Source: Flammulina velutipes
Lineage: Eukaryota > Basidiomycota > Agaricomycetes > Agaricales > Physalacriaceae
Assembly: GCA_011800155.1 (NCBI GenBank)
Contig: CM022374.1
Location: 1,674,001-1,738,000 of the forward strand
DNA: 64,000 nt
Direction of reading: 5' to 3'
Part shown: positions 11,049-23,195 of the stretch, piece by piece
How positions within the stretch are numbered: the first letter of the stretch is position 1
Layout: every line of letters begins with the position of its first letter
The notes under the pieces: model-generated
What the model was told of the DNA's origin: nothing
The model's input: only the letters and a program-made list of their open reading frames with translations
Databases searched by the model: none
Position numbers and translations under genes: made by a program

Positions 11049-11565
11049 TTCGATGGAGCTGTTGGCGGAAGAAGGGGAAAGAGGAAGAACTTGAAGAGGA
11101 TATCGTTAATGAATCGGAAGTTGCCGAACATCTGAGAAGGCACTTTTGAGAACTCCAATTGAACCACAGAGTCGTACATGAGAAGCAGATAGATATGGTA
11201 ACACGGAGATATCGCTTGTGCAGGTGGAATGGAGTCGAAGCAGAACACATGAGGCGAGCGAGTGGTGGTAAGACGCCACAAGTCCATTATTGGAAGGCTG
11301 TGGCAGTGCTGCGACGGCGACACCGCCACCGCTTCCGTTCGAACCATGTTCAAGATGTTCTAACTTTTGAAATTGAATGCCGTTCACTCGCTCAGGTCTA
11401 TATTTATCGTACACATACACACACGACGCCTCTTCACCCTTCCTCGTAACCCTGGATCCTTTGCCTCAGGTGACCCAAGAATGTTCACATGCTGGTGGAT
11501 GAATACGGTCCGAGCGCAAGTATAAATGGCTTCTAACGAGAACTGGAGCGTTCTTGAACCCAATC
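11049..11565. promoter_or_regulatory. Divergent intergenic region with TATA box
   Basis: This 517-bp region separates the kinase-like gene (-) from the sugar transporter (+). A TATAAAT motif lies near 11520-11526, about 40 bp upstream of the transporter ATG at 11566. The second copy of the duplicated upstream element is at 11253-11330. Confidence 0.6.
11253..11330. repeat. Upstream element copy 2 (kinase-like gene 5' region)
   Basis: It is a shorter form of the element at 9908-10015, lacking two internal stretches of about 15 nt. It lies 205-282 bp upstream of the kinase-like gene ATG, on the same side and orientation as copy 1 relative to the metacaspase. Confidence 0.7.
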
Positions 11566-14171
11566 ATGGCTGGAGGTGCAGGACTTGGTGACTCCCCTTT
11601 GTCTACTGGCCGTCGCAAAGCTCTCGCGGGAGCGTCAGGATGGGTCCTCTGCTTTCCTGGGTCCTTGTGAGCATTCGACTGACGCGTATCCTACTCTAGA
11701 AAGGTCTTGTGGCGAATCGTAAAGTCTTCCTGATCGCAGTCTTTGCTTCACTCGGAGGATTGTAAGGGCGCTCTTCCGACAAAAACGATATAATGTTGAT
11801 TAATGTTCTTTTCCTTAGGCTCTATGGCTACAACCAAGGCGTCTTCTCTAGTGTACTGGGGTACGTACTATCGCGCCATCTCCGTTCACGACCGACTTAT
11901 CATCCATCCTTACAGCATGTACAATTTCGATCAAAAGTACGAGCCGCAATACAATCGGAGAAATCCATTTGATGCTCACCTCTCAGATTCGCCGATGCAG
12001 TCGATGATTCTGGTAAGAAAGGATGGCTCGTCGCCATCCTCGAGCTCGGCGCGTGGGCGGGTGTTCTCATCACAGGTTACCTCGCCGATAAGCTGTCGAG
12101 GAAGTACACCATCTTCCTTGGTACGCCCACTTCACCTTTTTGACGGTGAAACTTCGCTGATCGAACTTACTAGCTGTAATCGTATTCTGTATTGGTGTGA
12201 TTGTTCAGACGGCGGCCGACAAATCGGACTCCATCTTTGGCGGCCGGTTCGTGACTGGTTTGGGTGTAGGTTCACTTAGTATGGCTGTTCCGCTGTACAA
12301 TGCCGAAGTGCGTGCCATCCCTTCATCTCAAGTTACATGCTGATTCTTCAACAGCTAGCTCCTCCTGAAGTACGAGGCAGTCTTGTTGCTCTGCAGCAGC
12401 TCGCCATCACATTCGGTATCATGGTCTCGTTTTGGATCGATTACGGGACCAACTACATCGGTGGCACTAGAGAAGGACAAAGTGAAGCGGCCTGGAGAAT
12501 CCCATTGGCGCTTCAACTTGTGCCAGCCATCATCCTTGGTTGTGGTATCCTGTTTATGCCATTTTCTCCCAGGTACGACCCACAATTGTCATCTTACTGT
12601 CCCATAGTCTCATTGTTTTTACTAGATGGCTTGTCAACCAAGGACGAGAAGACGAAGCATTGAATGTCCTCAGCTCGACGAGAAACCTTCCTATCGATGA
12701 TGAACTCATCCGTATCGAATTCCTGTGAGCCCTGTCCTGATACATCCATCACTCGCCCATTGAGCAAACCGGTAGCGAGATCAAAGCCCAGTATCTTTTC
12801 GAGAAAGAACTCTCAGAAACAAAGTTCCCGCAATATCAAGATCCCTCTTTCGCTTCTCAGTTCAAACTAGGCTTCTACAGCTACCTTAGTTTGCTCATTG
12901 ATCGAAGTGCGTCGCTTTGCCTTTATACTCATCTGTTGCTTACTATGATCACGGAACAGACCTTCTCTGGCGTGTAGCCGTAGGATCTTTGTGCGTCGTT
13001 CTACGTTCCCAACGACAAAACTCTAATCATTCCGCAGGACCATGTTCTTTCAGCAATGGACTGGAGTCAACGCCATCTTATACTACGCACCCAGTATCTT
13101 CGTGAGCCTGGGTCTCACCGGAAACACTACATCCCTCCTCGCCACCGGCGTCGTCGGTATTGCAATGTTTCTGGCTACCATTCCCGCCGTAATATGGATC
13201 GACCAGATCGGTCGTAAACCGGTATTGATTTCTGGTGCATTCCTTATGGCAACGTGAGCGTAAAAAATATGGAGGACACGGGACAAGGCTCATTCTTTCG
13301 CCAGATGTCATTTCATTGTCGCCATCCTTACAAGTTTGTATAGCGATGATTGGGATTCGTGAGTCCACCGATTTCGTTTTTTCAATCGTCGTCTGAATTT
13401 CGTTGATAAGACATTCCGCTGCGGGCTGGGTCGCTTGCGCGTTTGTCTGGCTCTTCGCCGTCGGTGGGTGGCCTTCATTTGAGAATGCTATATATGCCTG
13501 ACGAAGTTACTACTTCCAGGCTTTGGTTATAGCTGGGGTCCATGTGGTTGGATTATCGTGGCTGAGATTTTCCCTCTCAGTGTTCGAGGCAAGGGGCTGT
13601 CTATCGCGGCATCGTCCAACTGGGTGAGTCGTACTCCCAAAGATGATCAACAGACGACTAACTTCTACTGCGCTTTTTTCTGATCACAGATGAACAATTT
13701 CATTGGTACGTGTTGAATGACACCATTCGGGCTCAGTGTTAACGCTTGAACTCTGCTTTACAGTCGGCCAAGTAAGTCGTCCATCTCTCCTAAAGCAATT
13801 GCTCATATCATCCAAAGGTCACACCCAGTATGCTTGAGCACATTGGCTACGGCACTTTTGTGTTCTTCGGGGTAAGTAACTCAACGTCTAGCTTCTCACT
13901 AGCGTATCGATAACGCCACCATCAACAGCTGTTTTCGTTCCTAGGTGGCTGCTTTATCCTCTTTTTGGTCCCCGAGACCAAGGGCGTTACCCTTGAGGAG
14001 ATGGAAGAGCTTTTTGGGAACACCACAAACTTGGCGACGGAGGATCTCCGTCGTCTGGAGAATATCCATAAACGCCTTGGTTTAATCGTCGATGGTGTTG
14101 ACGGACGCGTTGATGAGGAGAAGGGCAAAGCGTCGCACGAAGAGCCTGAGTTAATTGAGGAGAAGAAGTAA
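11566..14171 (+). CDS. MFS sugar transporter (sugar porter family)
   Basis: This gene has more than ten exons. The start ATG 11566 follows a TATA box. Spliced exons read through the sugar-porter landmarks: VFLIAVFASLGGLLYGYNQG (TM1), ELGAWAGVLITGYLADKLSR, GRFVTGLGVGSLSMAVPLYN, a PPEVRGSLVALQQLAITFG loop, FSPRWLVNQGREDEAL, FFQQWTGVNAILYYAPSIF (TM7), DQIGRKPVL, and PETKGVTLEEMEELFG at the end of TM12. This is a full 12-TM transporter with a charged cytosolic C-tail. It should import a hexose or related sugar across the plasma membrane by proton symport; the substrate cannot be read from sequence. The first intron appears to use a weak GTCCTC donor, so residues 26-28 are uncertain. Confidence 0.9.
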
Positions 14172-14428
14172 CGGTTTTACGTTTTCCATCTGTGTATATC
14201 TGTATGAGTACTCATAACTTAAACGAAGCATTTCAAGAATGAATGTTTAAGTTAAAGCTGCATGTCGACGATCGTCGAGCAGTTCCTTCATTTATAACAT
14301 TTATTCATTGCGTAATGTACAACAAGGATTGAACAAGGATAGAGGAAAATCGTCAGGTCGTAAATCATAATGGTGGGTGTGCGACGTCGGTTTGCGTCTC
14401 AGTGACGAGACCGTACATCGATTGCGGT

Positions 14429-15855
14429 TCATATGTCGCTGAAGATAGAATTGAATATGGATACAAAGAAAAGAAAGGAAAACGAACGTTTGTAAAGCTT
14501 CTTCATAGCCTTGGCGATGTCCCTGCGAAGAAACAATCAGAGGAAGCTTATGCTAGAGATACAATAACACATACAACTCTTCAAAGAAGGGATCTTTGAG
14601 GATGTAATCGCTTTTGGGGGGTTTCCAAGCGGCTTCGTCGCTGTACATGAGCTGGAACAGATATATCAGTCATACTGTCTTTGGACTGCTGTGGCACATA
14701 ACCTACGTTGTCCACTAGATTCTTCACTAGAGGGTCATAGTGCTTGCAGTCCCTCCAGGTTCCGACAATCTCCCTTTTCCTGTTGAAGATAGGCTATAGA
14801 TATTTCGAAATTAGAATCAGCGTATCATAGAGCGAGTAATGACGACGAACAAGAGGGCACAGCAGCATTTCAAAGAGGACGACGGCGTAGCTATATCGAT
14901 CAGCATGTCTCCGGTTTATCCTGCGTCCTGACATTGTAACCGTCTTCGCCAGGAAAGGCATTTGGTACCCTGGGGTACCTCTATCGGGGCGAATGTCTGG
15001 TTGAGGAGCGTTGTAAGAATAACGCTCGGCCAGTCCAAAATCGATGAGTACGGCATGTCCGCGAGGACTTAGCATGATGTTGTCGGGCTTGATGTCGAAA
15101 TGAAGGACATCGTACTTTGCTAGCTCAAGCAGCGCGATAGCCTTGGAACGGTTAGTCCAGATAGAGCGATGTTATGCATTATGAATGTACCATTTCGAAG
15201 GCGTACTGACGTATTTGGTGAAGTGGAATCATTTTCTGAGCGTCAACGAGGTTAGATAGCCTGCCAGCGAGTGACTCTGGGTAGAGTCGCTACGAACATT
15301 GAGAAACTTAGCGCATGAGAAGGAAGAAAAAAAGCGCACAGTGATCATGTAGCAGTACTGTTGGTCCTGGAAAACACTTAGCTGTTTGACAATGAAGGGA
15401 CAGTCGCGTGTTATTCTGCGCATGATGTCGATTTCGTTCATGAGTTGTTTGGCTGTCATCGCAAAGTCCTTGAAGTCCGTGTCCTCCGACAGAGGTACAG
15501 AGTCCAACTTGAGAGCAGCCTTTCGAATGATTTTGATCGCAACGTTTGGCACATATGAGTCGCTATCGCAGGCGCTCCATACCCACCCGTGAGCTCCGTG
15601 TCCGATTTCGTTGCGAAAGATGTAATTTGTTGTTCCGTGGGTGACAGCGTTACCAGAAGAGAAAGAAGGTCGTCTTCGTAGCTTCGGTTGAGGATCTTCC
15701 TTCTCAACGATTGGCTCGACGATCTCTTCTTGGTCTTGAGCGACATGTTCGTCATGGTGTTTGCGGCCGAGATGTAGACGCCACTGCCAGCGGGGTATAA
15801 TACCCTTGACAAGTTTCGAGATCTTGTTGGTGAAGCGTCTTGGCCAGGAAGTCAT
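14429..15855 (-). CDS. Serine/threonine protein kinase
   Basis: Several exons run from ATG 15855 to a stop at 14429..14431. A basic N-terminus of about 65 residues precedes the kinase domain. The glycine loop reads IGHGAHGWVW, then VAIKIIRKAAL (VAIK Lys), HFDIKPDNIMLS (catalytic loop HxDxKxxN), LIDFGLAERY (DFG) and GTPGYQMPF in the APE position. All catalytic residues are present, so it is predicted active. The last exon is reached through a 52-nt intron after DPFFEEL and adds a short hydrophobic tail (SFSFLFFVSIFNSIF) that might be a membrane anchor. If that intron is not used, translation stops at 14553 instead. The subfamily is not recognised. Confidence 0.82.
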
Positions 15856-16267
15856 AGATGGTGGGAGTGAGCAAGAGCTGAGGTGTCAAGCCGAAAGATA
15901 GGGAGTATTAAAAGGAAGATATGACCGGTGGGTGGCCCAGTACATTGTTGTTCCAAAAACAAAAGAAAGCAAGGGACCTGACTGATGGGCGTGCAAAATT
16001 GACAAGAAGTGCAACAATAAAGCATAGACATTTGATCCAAGAGTTTACATCCGCCAGTTTGGCACAATCACTCATAGCATTGCTTCGTTAATCAGGAGAC
16101 AGACGCAGACCCGAGGCAGCAACAATTCAGCAAGAGAGTGGCAATTGTGACGCGACAGTCACTTACACGCTGAACACGTGCCATCATTTTGAAATTACGC
16201 GACTCGACGTGACTTGTCTTGCTCCGTTATTGTGCTTCATGCCAACGACCATCATCGAAATTCTGCA
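15856..16267. promoter_or_regulatory. Divergent promoter region, kinase / helicase
   Basis: These 412 bp separate the ATG codons of the minus-strand kinase and the plus-strand helicase, so both promoters must lie here. No distinct motif was identified. Confidence 0.5.
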
Positions 16268-19200
16268 ATGGCCGCCTTGCAGGCGCAGGACTATCTCAAT
16301 TCTCTGAACGCTGCTCAACGACGAGGTAAAGACCTTTGTGCGTTATCAACACCGCCCCTAACGATTTCGGACAGCCGTTGAACATGACCCTCGAATTCCT
16401 CTGCAGATTTTGGCTGGCCCTGGTAGCGGAAAGACAAAGGTGCAAGCAAAGAGACATCCTTGCGTTCCAGCCAGCTCATCAACGCCCAGGTCTTGACTTC
16501 ACGCATCGCCCATCTCATCACCGTCCATTCACTCCCACCGCGTTCAATATGCGCCGTCACGTAGGAGCTTCCCGTAATACCCGCTACAGCATCTCACTAG
16601 TTATCTAACAGATTCACAAAGAAAGCCGCCAACGAAATGCGAGAACGTCTCGAAAAACTCATCGGAAAGGAAAAGACGAGTCAAGTCAGGATGGGCACGT
16701 TCCACGCGTTGTGCTCCTTGTACATCCGGAAATATGCCGTCCACGTAGGGATAAAGGGCAATTTCACTGTCTGCGACACCGATGAAGGGTATGTTGCCCA
16801 CCAATTCCTTCCCCAAATGACTGAACAATTGTCTAGGAAGAAGATAATAACGGCCCTCCTGAAACCAAGAAAAGAGTTCCTCAAGGAGAAGGAAATCGAT
16901 CTCTCACCCGCAAACATCCAGTCCAGAATATCCTCCTTCAAAGCCAAATGCGTCACCGCGGCCGACTTGCTCGCCATGTACCCAGATATGTGGCATCCGG
17001 CTGAGACTGACAAGGTCAAAATACTGGATCGGTTGCTCGCCGAGCTCTATCGCGAATATGAAGACACTCTTCGGGCGAACAATAGCTTGGATTTTGACGA
17101 CCTCTTACTCGTGGGACTAAGCTTGTTCAAGAACCATCCCCCAGCCGTCACTTGGTGTAAACACATCCTCGTAGATGAATTGTAAGTGCTTCATAGTCGT
17201 TCTGAACGTATCCTCATCCAAGAACCTCCAGCCAGGATACTAATTTCACTCAGTATGGTCTCATGCGAGCGTTGGCTGTGGTCAAATGCGTAACAATTGT
17301 CGGTGACCCAGATCAGTCGAGTTCGTGAAACATCGTTACCTCTACCCACCTTGATGTTGACTTCCCATCTAGTATATGGCTGGCGAGCGGCGGAGATAGC
17401 CAATCTCTCCAAGATGCAGAAAGGTAGGCCTTTTTCTACCAATGTCGACTTCTGAAACTGATCCACGTCCATTTCAAGACTTCCCTGGCACGCAACAGAT
17501 ACTCTTGGAGGAGAATTATCGTTCGACTGCCTCGATTCTCAAATGCAGTTTGGCAATAGTTTCCCAAGGTACTGACAAACATGCTCATTGTTCAGCTCGT
17601 TGCTGACCTTGGGCTCAGATAAGAAACGTATCCCAAAGAGCCTGCACACATCGCACCCAAACGGTATAACGCCAATTCTACGAACATGCGAAACGGAAGT
17701 CAATGAGGCTGCCTTCATTGCGATGGAAATCAAGCGTGTAATCGCCCATATGGGCGGAACATTGCGATGGGGGGACTTTGTCATACTACGTACGCTTTAG
17801 TTCCATCGCGTCCTGTCCACGTCTAACATGATACAGTTCGATTCAATGCGTTATCGCGTTCCATTGAAAGTGCCCTCCAAAAGGAAGGCGTGCCGAGCCG
17901 TATCCTGGGTGGCCACAAATTCTTTGACCGAATGGAGGTCAGTGACTTGAGTTTCCCTGGTAGAGACGCTGCTGACAATCTGCATTCAGATCAAAGACAT
18001 CCTATCTTACCTCCAACTCGTTGATAACCCCAAGTTTGCTCCTGCGTTCTCGAGATCTGTAAATGTTCCTGCCAGAGGGATCGGTGAGAAGGTGAGAGCG
18101 CATCGAATTCAACCCGCAGGCCCTAATTTGCGATTTTCTTGCAGACTTTAACTGAGATCTTCGCCAAGTCAGATGAACTAGGCATCAGCGCGCTTGAACT
18201 CGTCGAGAAAATTCATGATTCGAAAATACCTGACATCAAGCCTGCGATCAAGCGTAAACTGTCGCCATTCGTTACTGCCATTCGAAAACTACGAACGCAA
18301 GCCAACAACGTATGTCATGTTTTCGGTACTTGTACTGACTTCTGACGACAACTACCAGGGAACAATGCCTTCTGACCTGATTCGTGCGCTCTTGAAGTTT
18401 GTCAGCTACGAGGAACATCTTCGTAAGACTCAGCCTGACTGGGACGTGCGATGGGAGAACGTCCGGGAACTCATAACATTTGCTACGGATGTCCAAGGCA
18501 GTATGCAGGAAGCTAATCTTCCGGACGCTGATGATGAAAATGAGTGAGCGGCTATCGTTCTAAGTATGTAGCTTGAGACTGACGTTTAATTGTAGCGACA
18601 CACCCTTGCGCATGTTCCTACAAGCATCCATGTTATCGTCAGACGGAGACTCAGGAACGGAAGAAGACAACAAGGACGTGAGTTATACCCTTCGTCTCTT
18701 TGCTCTTGTCCTGAAATACAAGAACAGAAAGTGACCATATCTACTTGTCATGCAGCGAAAGGATTGGAATGGCCTGTTGTGATTGTTCCATCAGGTAAGG
18801 TAACTCTTGTAAACCGAACCTGTTACGTAAGCTCTCCTAGTGGAAGATGGGACTTTTCCTTTTCATCGCGCAGAGGACGTGGACGAGGAGCGGTAGGTGT
18901 TCCTTACGCAAATATCTCTACCAATGGAGAACTTACGTTCGCTTAGACGATTGCTCTACGTTGCGTGTACAAGAGCGAAAGGTCTGTTATACCTCACTCG
19001 ATGCCTCAAGCGGACTATAGCTGGCAATCTGATGGATAGGAAAACATCGCAATTTGTATCCCATGTCGAACAGATAGACGAGGTACGTGTTTTTGACCTC
19101 TCAGTCAACCTAATTTATTCCTTCCGCGCAGACTATCATCACGAAAGAGAGTCTATGTGTTTTTACTGAGCCCCAGAGAGCTACGACGTGTGCGGTGTTA

Positions 19201-20056
19201 CAGAGACCTCTGCCAGCCGCCGCCGACGTGGCGGCCAAGGTGGATGCGTTGTACGTCTGGTTTTCATCGTCCACTGTTCGAGTGTTTGTTGACCATATTT
19301 ACTAGCTACGCCAATATCCGGAATCGACAGCCATTTAGGAATCTATCGACTGGCCTGCCGGACTTCCAACCCACACCGGGAGTTCGGCGGGATCCTTTAC
19401 AAGAGATAAATGTCCCTCCTGCGGTAGGGTTCATATCTGTCAGGGACATGGATATCAAACCCAACGTTTTGGAAGAGGATCGAAAGCCAAAGGTGGAAAT
19501 GGACGTGAAACCGGATATTAAGAAGGAGAAGGGGAAACAGAGAAAGCTGAAGCTGGAGGCAGAGAGCGACGTGAAACCTGCCTGGTCGAAGCTACTTGGA
19601 GCCGCACCCATGAAAACGAAAACGACGCCTTCTGGCATCGAAAACCTACCCGACGTCAAACCCTACAACGCAATAGCCTCCAGCTCCAAGCTACGCCCGG
19701 TGAAAGTGAAGAAGGAGCGGTCTGTGCTGGATTTGACGATTTCGTCGTCTCCCGAACCTGAGGTGATGATGGTGAGGGATGACAAGCCCTTGGTGAAGAA
19801 GGAGGTCAAGCCTTGGGTGAAGAAAGAGGTCAAGCCTTTGGCGAAGAAGCTGAAGCAAGAGGTTTCGCTCATTTCGATTGCGTCGTCGTCTCTGGAAGAT
19901 ATCCAAATGTTACCGCCGCCCACCTTGCATCGTACAGCGCCGGTATCAGCAGTGGAAGAAGAAGAGTCCATCTCGGCGGGGAAGAAGCGTCGACTGGGGA
20001 TGGGGCGAGGAGGGATTGGATATTCGAACAAGAAGTTTAAATTACCGACGGCATGA
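16268..20056 (+). CDS. SRS2: Srs2/UvrD-type superfamily 1 DNA helicase
   Basis: This multi-exon gene has ATG 16268. SF1A helicase motifs appear in order after splicing: ILAGPGSGKT (I), AVTFTKKAANEM (Ia), RMGTFHALC (Ic), HILVDEFQDTN (II), IVGDPDQSIYGWR (III), EENYRSTASIL (IV), TISTCHAAKGLEWPVVIVPS (V) and EERRLLYVACTRAK (VI). The extended tail of roughly 250 residues is disordered. It holds several SUMO-consensus VKKE/IKKE sites and a hydrophobic VLDLTISSS followed by acidic residues near 19723-19765, which fits a SUMO-interacting motif. Yeast Srs2 uses a C-terminal SIM to bind SUMO-PCNA and strips Rad51 from DNA, so an anti-recombinase role is inferred. Other UvrD-like fungal helicases remain possible. 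Confidence 0.87.
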
Positions 20057-20385
20057 TGTACAGCGTGGTGGTGTACCAAGGATGCTTTGCTTTATCTTTA
20101 TTGCTATAGTGTACAGTAACATTACTCGTGAGACACTTTTTACAGTAACAGTGTCCAATTTGTAGTACAATTCTTTTTATTGTCAGCCTGCAATTGTGGC
20201 GCACATTTTAAAAAATCGTAACCTGTTCATATAGATTCGTGGCAAGTAATACAGTAAAATGGTAGCGCCCATAGCAATGTGTGTGTAGGTAGTAGAGTCT
20301 GTGTGCTATCTATGGTGTAATCTATTCGTATCGACTCTTCAGTGCCCGATACCCAAACCCTAGCAAAACCACCCACGCCAGCCTA
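20057..20385. other. Convergent 3' intergenic region
   Basis: This AT-rich spacer lies between the helicase stop and the LPMO stop, and the genes converge here. I see only 3' UTR-like sequence. Confidence 0.5.
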
Positions 20386-21960
20386 TCAACCGAGAAAGGG
20401 CAGAAAGAATAAGATCCCCATATAACGAAGGCTCATCCATAACGCATCTCCGAGTGCCAGTGCGCCGCTATCCTCGTCCTCGTCGTTTGGATCAGCAGGC
20501 CCGTACCTCGTCGACGTCGGTGTGACACTCGTCGTTGTTGCCGTCCCATCTTCATCGAAGATATCAGTCTGTCGGCCACTCGGAAATCCCATCTTCATGT
20601 TGTATCCCGGGCTCTTCGGCTGGCCGCTCAAATCCACCCCGCTCACCTCGACGTTATTCCCGTCCAGTTGGTTCCAAAACACCATTTGCTTTGGGCCCTG
20701 TTGACACTTGCTCGAATTGTCTTCGCACCACACAGGAGGCTTCGCTGCGGCGACTCGCGCGCCACCTGTGTTCTCCACAACTTTGCACTTGAAGCCTTGC
20801 ATGTACATGTTCGGTTCCCCACATCTGAATAAGCGTAGTTAGAATGGAATGACGAGGGCTTGTGTGGAGACGTGTCTTACCCATTTGCGACCTATTTGAC
20901 GCCTGATGAGCGGGGAAAAGAGTTAAAATTGGACTAAGAGACGTACCCAGCCCCACTGTTCGTGTCAAATACGTTAGTCACGATCTAGCTGGAGACAATG
21001 GAGGCTTACAGCACATGTGCATCCATTTTCGGGACAGACAGGAAGATTGGGAACCTCGTAGGTAGCGAGCCGAAGCCATGGTGTACTAGAGACATAAGCT
21101 CTGCTTTAGCGGGATCGGTGTAGGAAGAGCGAAGGAGCTAGCGCACTGATATAGCACAGAGAAGACAGCGAGGTTCTCAGCGGTGACATCGGCAATTTCA
21201 GACTATATCGGCCTAAGTGACCTTGCGATGGGAAGAAACAAATTGGTAACACACGTTGTAGGAGATGGCAAAGATTGTGCCGGCTGCCATGGACTCGTTC
21301 TGGGTGTGAACTAGATTCCTATCAATGGGATGCAGGAGCATATCGAGGAGGAAACGAACTGTTGGGTGTGGTGATGCATTTGTTCAACTCTCCCCGCTTA
21401 GCGAGTTCATCAAACTCTGGATGGTCATCACCATCTCCAAAAAGTGCCACATTGTCGCCGCCGTAGCCCAGCGTGGTGAAGGCGCGGTTTGTGGCCAGCT
21501 CGACTGTAAATTCTCCGTTTGCCGGTCTATGTGGTGGATGAGAATGGCGAAGACGGTCGTTGAAGAAAGAAACTGACATTTCAAGAAATTTCCCATCATC
21601 TGGAGGAAATTCATCACACTGATATTGCTGAGTGTGGGTACGATAAGGAAGTGGGAGAACGCACCTTGTCGACGTGGTGAAACCACCAATCTTCTTTGTG
21701 AAGCTATAGCATCGTGGATTTTTTCAGAGGGAGTGGCGGGTAGAAACATGAGCACGCGTACCTGGAAAAGCGGGTTGACGGGCGCATTATTATTCTGGTT
21801 GTCGACTCCCTTCTCAGTGCCATTCAGGCAGTACATGCCTACAGTCAAAGCATTGTCTGAGAAAGAGTGAAAGAAAAAAGACAGAGAACTCACCGATAGC
21901 CCATGCAGCGAAGTGGGCATGGACGGTGGGAATAGCCAATAGAACGAAAAAAGGAACCAT
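20386..21960 (-). CDS. AA14-type lytic polysaccharide monooxygenase, probably GPI-anchored
   Basis: This multi-exon gene has ATG 21960; exon 1 (21894..21960) codes a 15-residue signal peptide ending TVHA, directly followed by HFAAWAIG. Mature residue 1 is therefore His, as the copper histidine brace of LPMOs requires. Spliced sequence continues MYCLNGTEKGVDNQNNN, EDWWFHHVDKCDEFPPDDGK, NRAFTTLGYGGDN, MHTQNESMAAGTIFAISY, and NGCGEPNMYMQGFKCKV then NQLDGNNVEVSGVDLSG. This matches the conserved pattern of basidiomycete AA14 proteins, described as oxidising xylan on cellulose fibres in white-rot fungi. The C-terminus has a Ser/Thr/Pro linker and a final hydrophobic segment (GILFFLPFLG), suggesting a GPI signal. 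Family assignment rests on recognition, not a search. Confidence 0.78.
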
Positions 21961-23195
21961 GCTGAGCATGGCGCCGATGGTGATAGAAATGTACAGAAGA
22001 GCAGGGGTCGTTGAGTGGTCGTGATAGGAAAAGGTCGTATAGATGAATGATGGGCGTCAAAGTCCAAGGGGAGTATTTATGACATGGCCGATGCTTGTTT
22101 TTAGCACGAGGAGTAAGGCCGGATGCAGCAGACAGCCAGAACGATTTGACGATCGGATTTTTCGTTCAAGGAAGTATTGGTATCTCTAGGAATGTATCGT
22201 AGAATGGAGGTCGCGTCGTGACGGTCGCCTGGTAGCAGTGCAGGTTGATGATCTACTTTAATTCGCGTCCCTGGACCGGAAGGCCCGACATATCGATGAC
22301 TTTGACCAGACTTTGACTCCGAGATACAGAGTCTAGCACAGGCTCAGCTGTAGGATGTCGTTGAACGTTGTTATCGGACCGATACCAGAGCACTTTGACG
22401 CGACGACCGAGTCAGACTAAGCCAGGTGCAAGGTAACTCCAAGAAAACACGCCAGAGCTTTATGTTGGCAGCTCAACCGCCATAGTTCAAAAACGATGGA
22501 AATCGGTGTAGATGGATAACTTGAAGGTAAGCTATAAGAACCGTCCAAGACGCGTTTAGGACGTTTGTTACGTCAAACAGCGGATGTTCGGAAGACTTTA
22601 GAGCTACGAGCTGGACAGTACCAGCTGAAGGGAAAATCGAGCCCTTCTCCTTCAAGTTCTTTCTCCACCTGACCTCCTCAGTACTTCAACCCATGATTCT
22701 GAATATTTATATTTGCGTCACACACCCAGTTAACAGCGGCATCAGGTGGGGATGCTCATTTGGGCCATTCAGTCCATCACCCTCAAGCAAATACCTGTCG
22801 AAATTATGCAGCAAGATCTACCCTTCCACGATTGGTATAGTTCAGGAGGAAAACCATAAGGTCAGAAGTTGGAACTCAGACTCGGAGACCTCAGAGTAAG
22901 ATATTGAAATGACTAGATTCTGATAGCTAGATTCATGGTCTATCATTTTTTGAGCTCACATGTGAGTAAAATTCTCGGGTAATGATCTCCAGAGGTATCT
23001 CAAGTTCATTTTCTATACTCAGTGCCGAGGTGCGCCACATATATTCGGCATACCGGCACGATTGATAAAGTGATCACGTGCGACCTCATGTTGAACACGA
23101 ACCGCGACACGCGCCAGACTCCGTTGGCATTATGATTCTCTAGTTTGCGGCCGTGTGCACCGAGAAAAGGTGACAGATAGTAGGTAAGCCCCTGC
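21961..23195. other. Long divergent intergenic region (LPMO / FunK1-A)
   Basis: These 1.2 kb separate the LPMO start from the first FunK1 gene. No convincing gene is present. From about 23030 the sequence (with tcggcataccggca) resembles the upstream regions of the next two FunK1 copies, at about 26060 and 29010, so the duplicated unit begins here. Confidence 0.5.

Noticed and set aside
22693..22899. Possible F-box fragment (IPVEIMQQDL) upstream of FunK1-A
   Set aside because: Only about ten residues resemble an F-box and the frame closes soon after; it could be chance.
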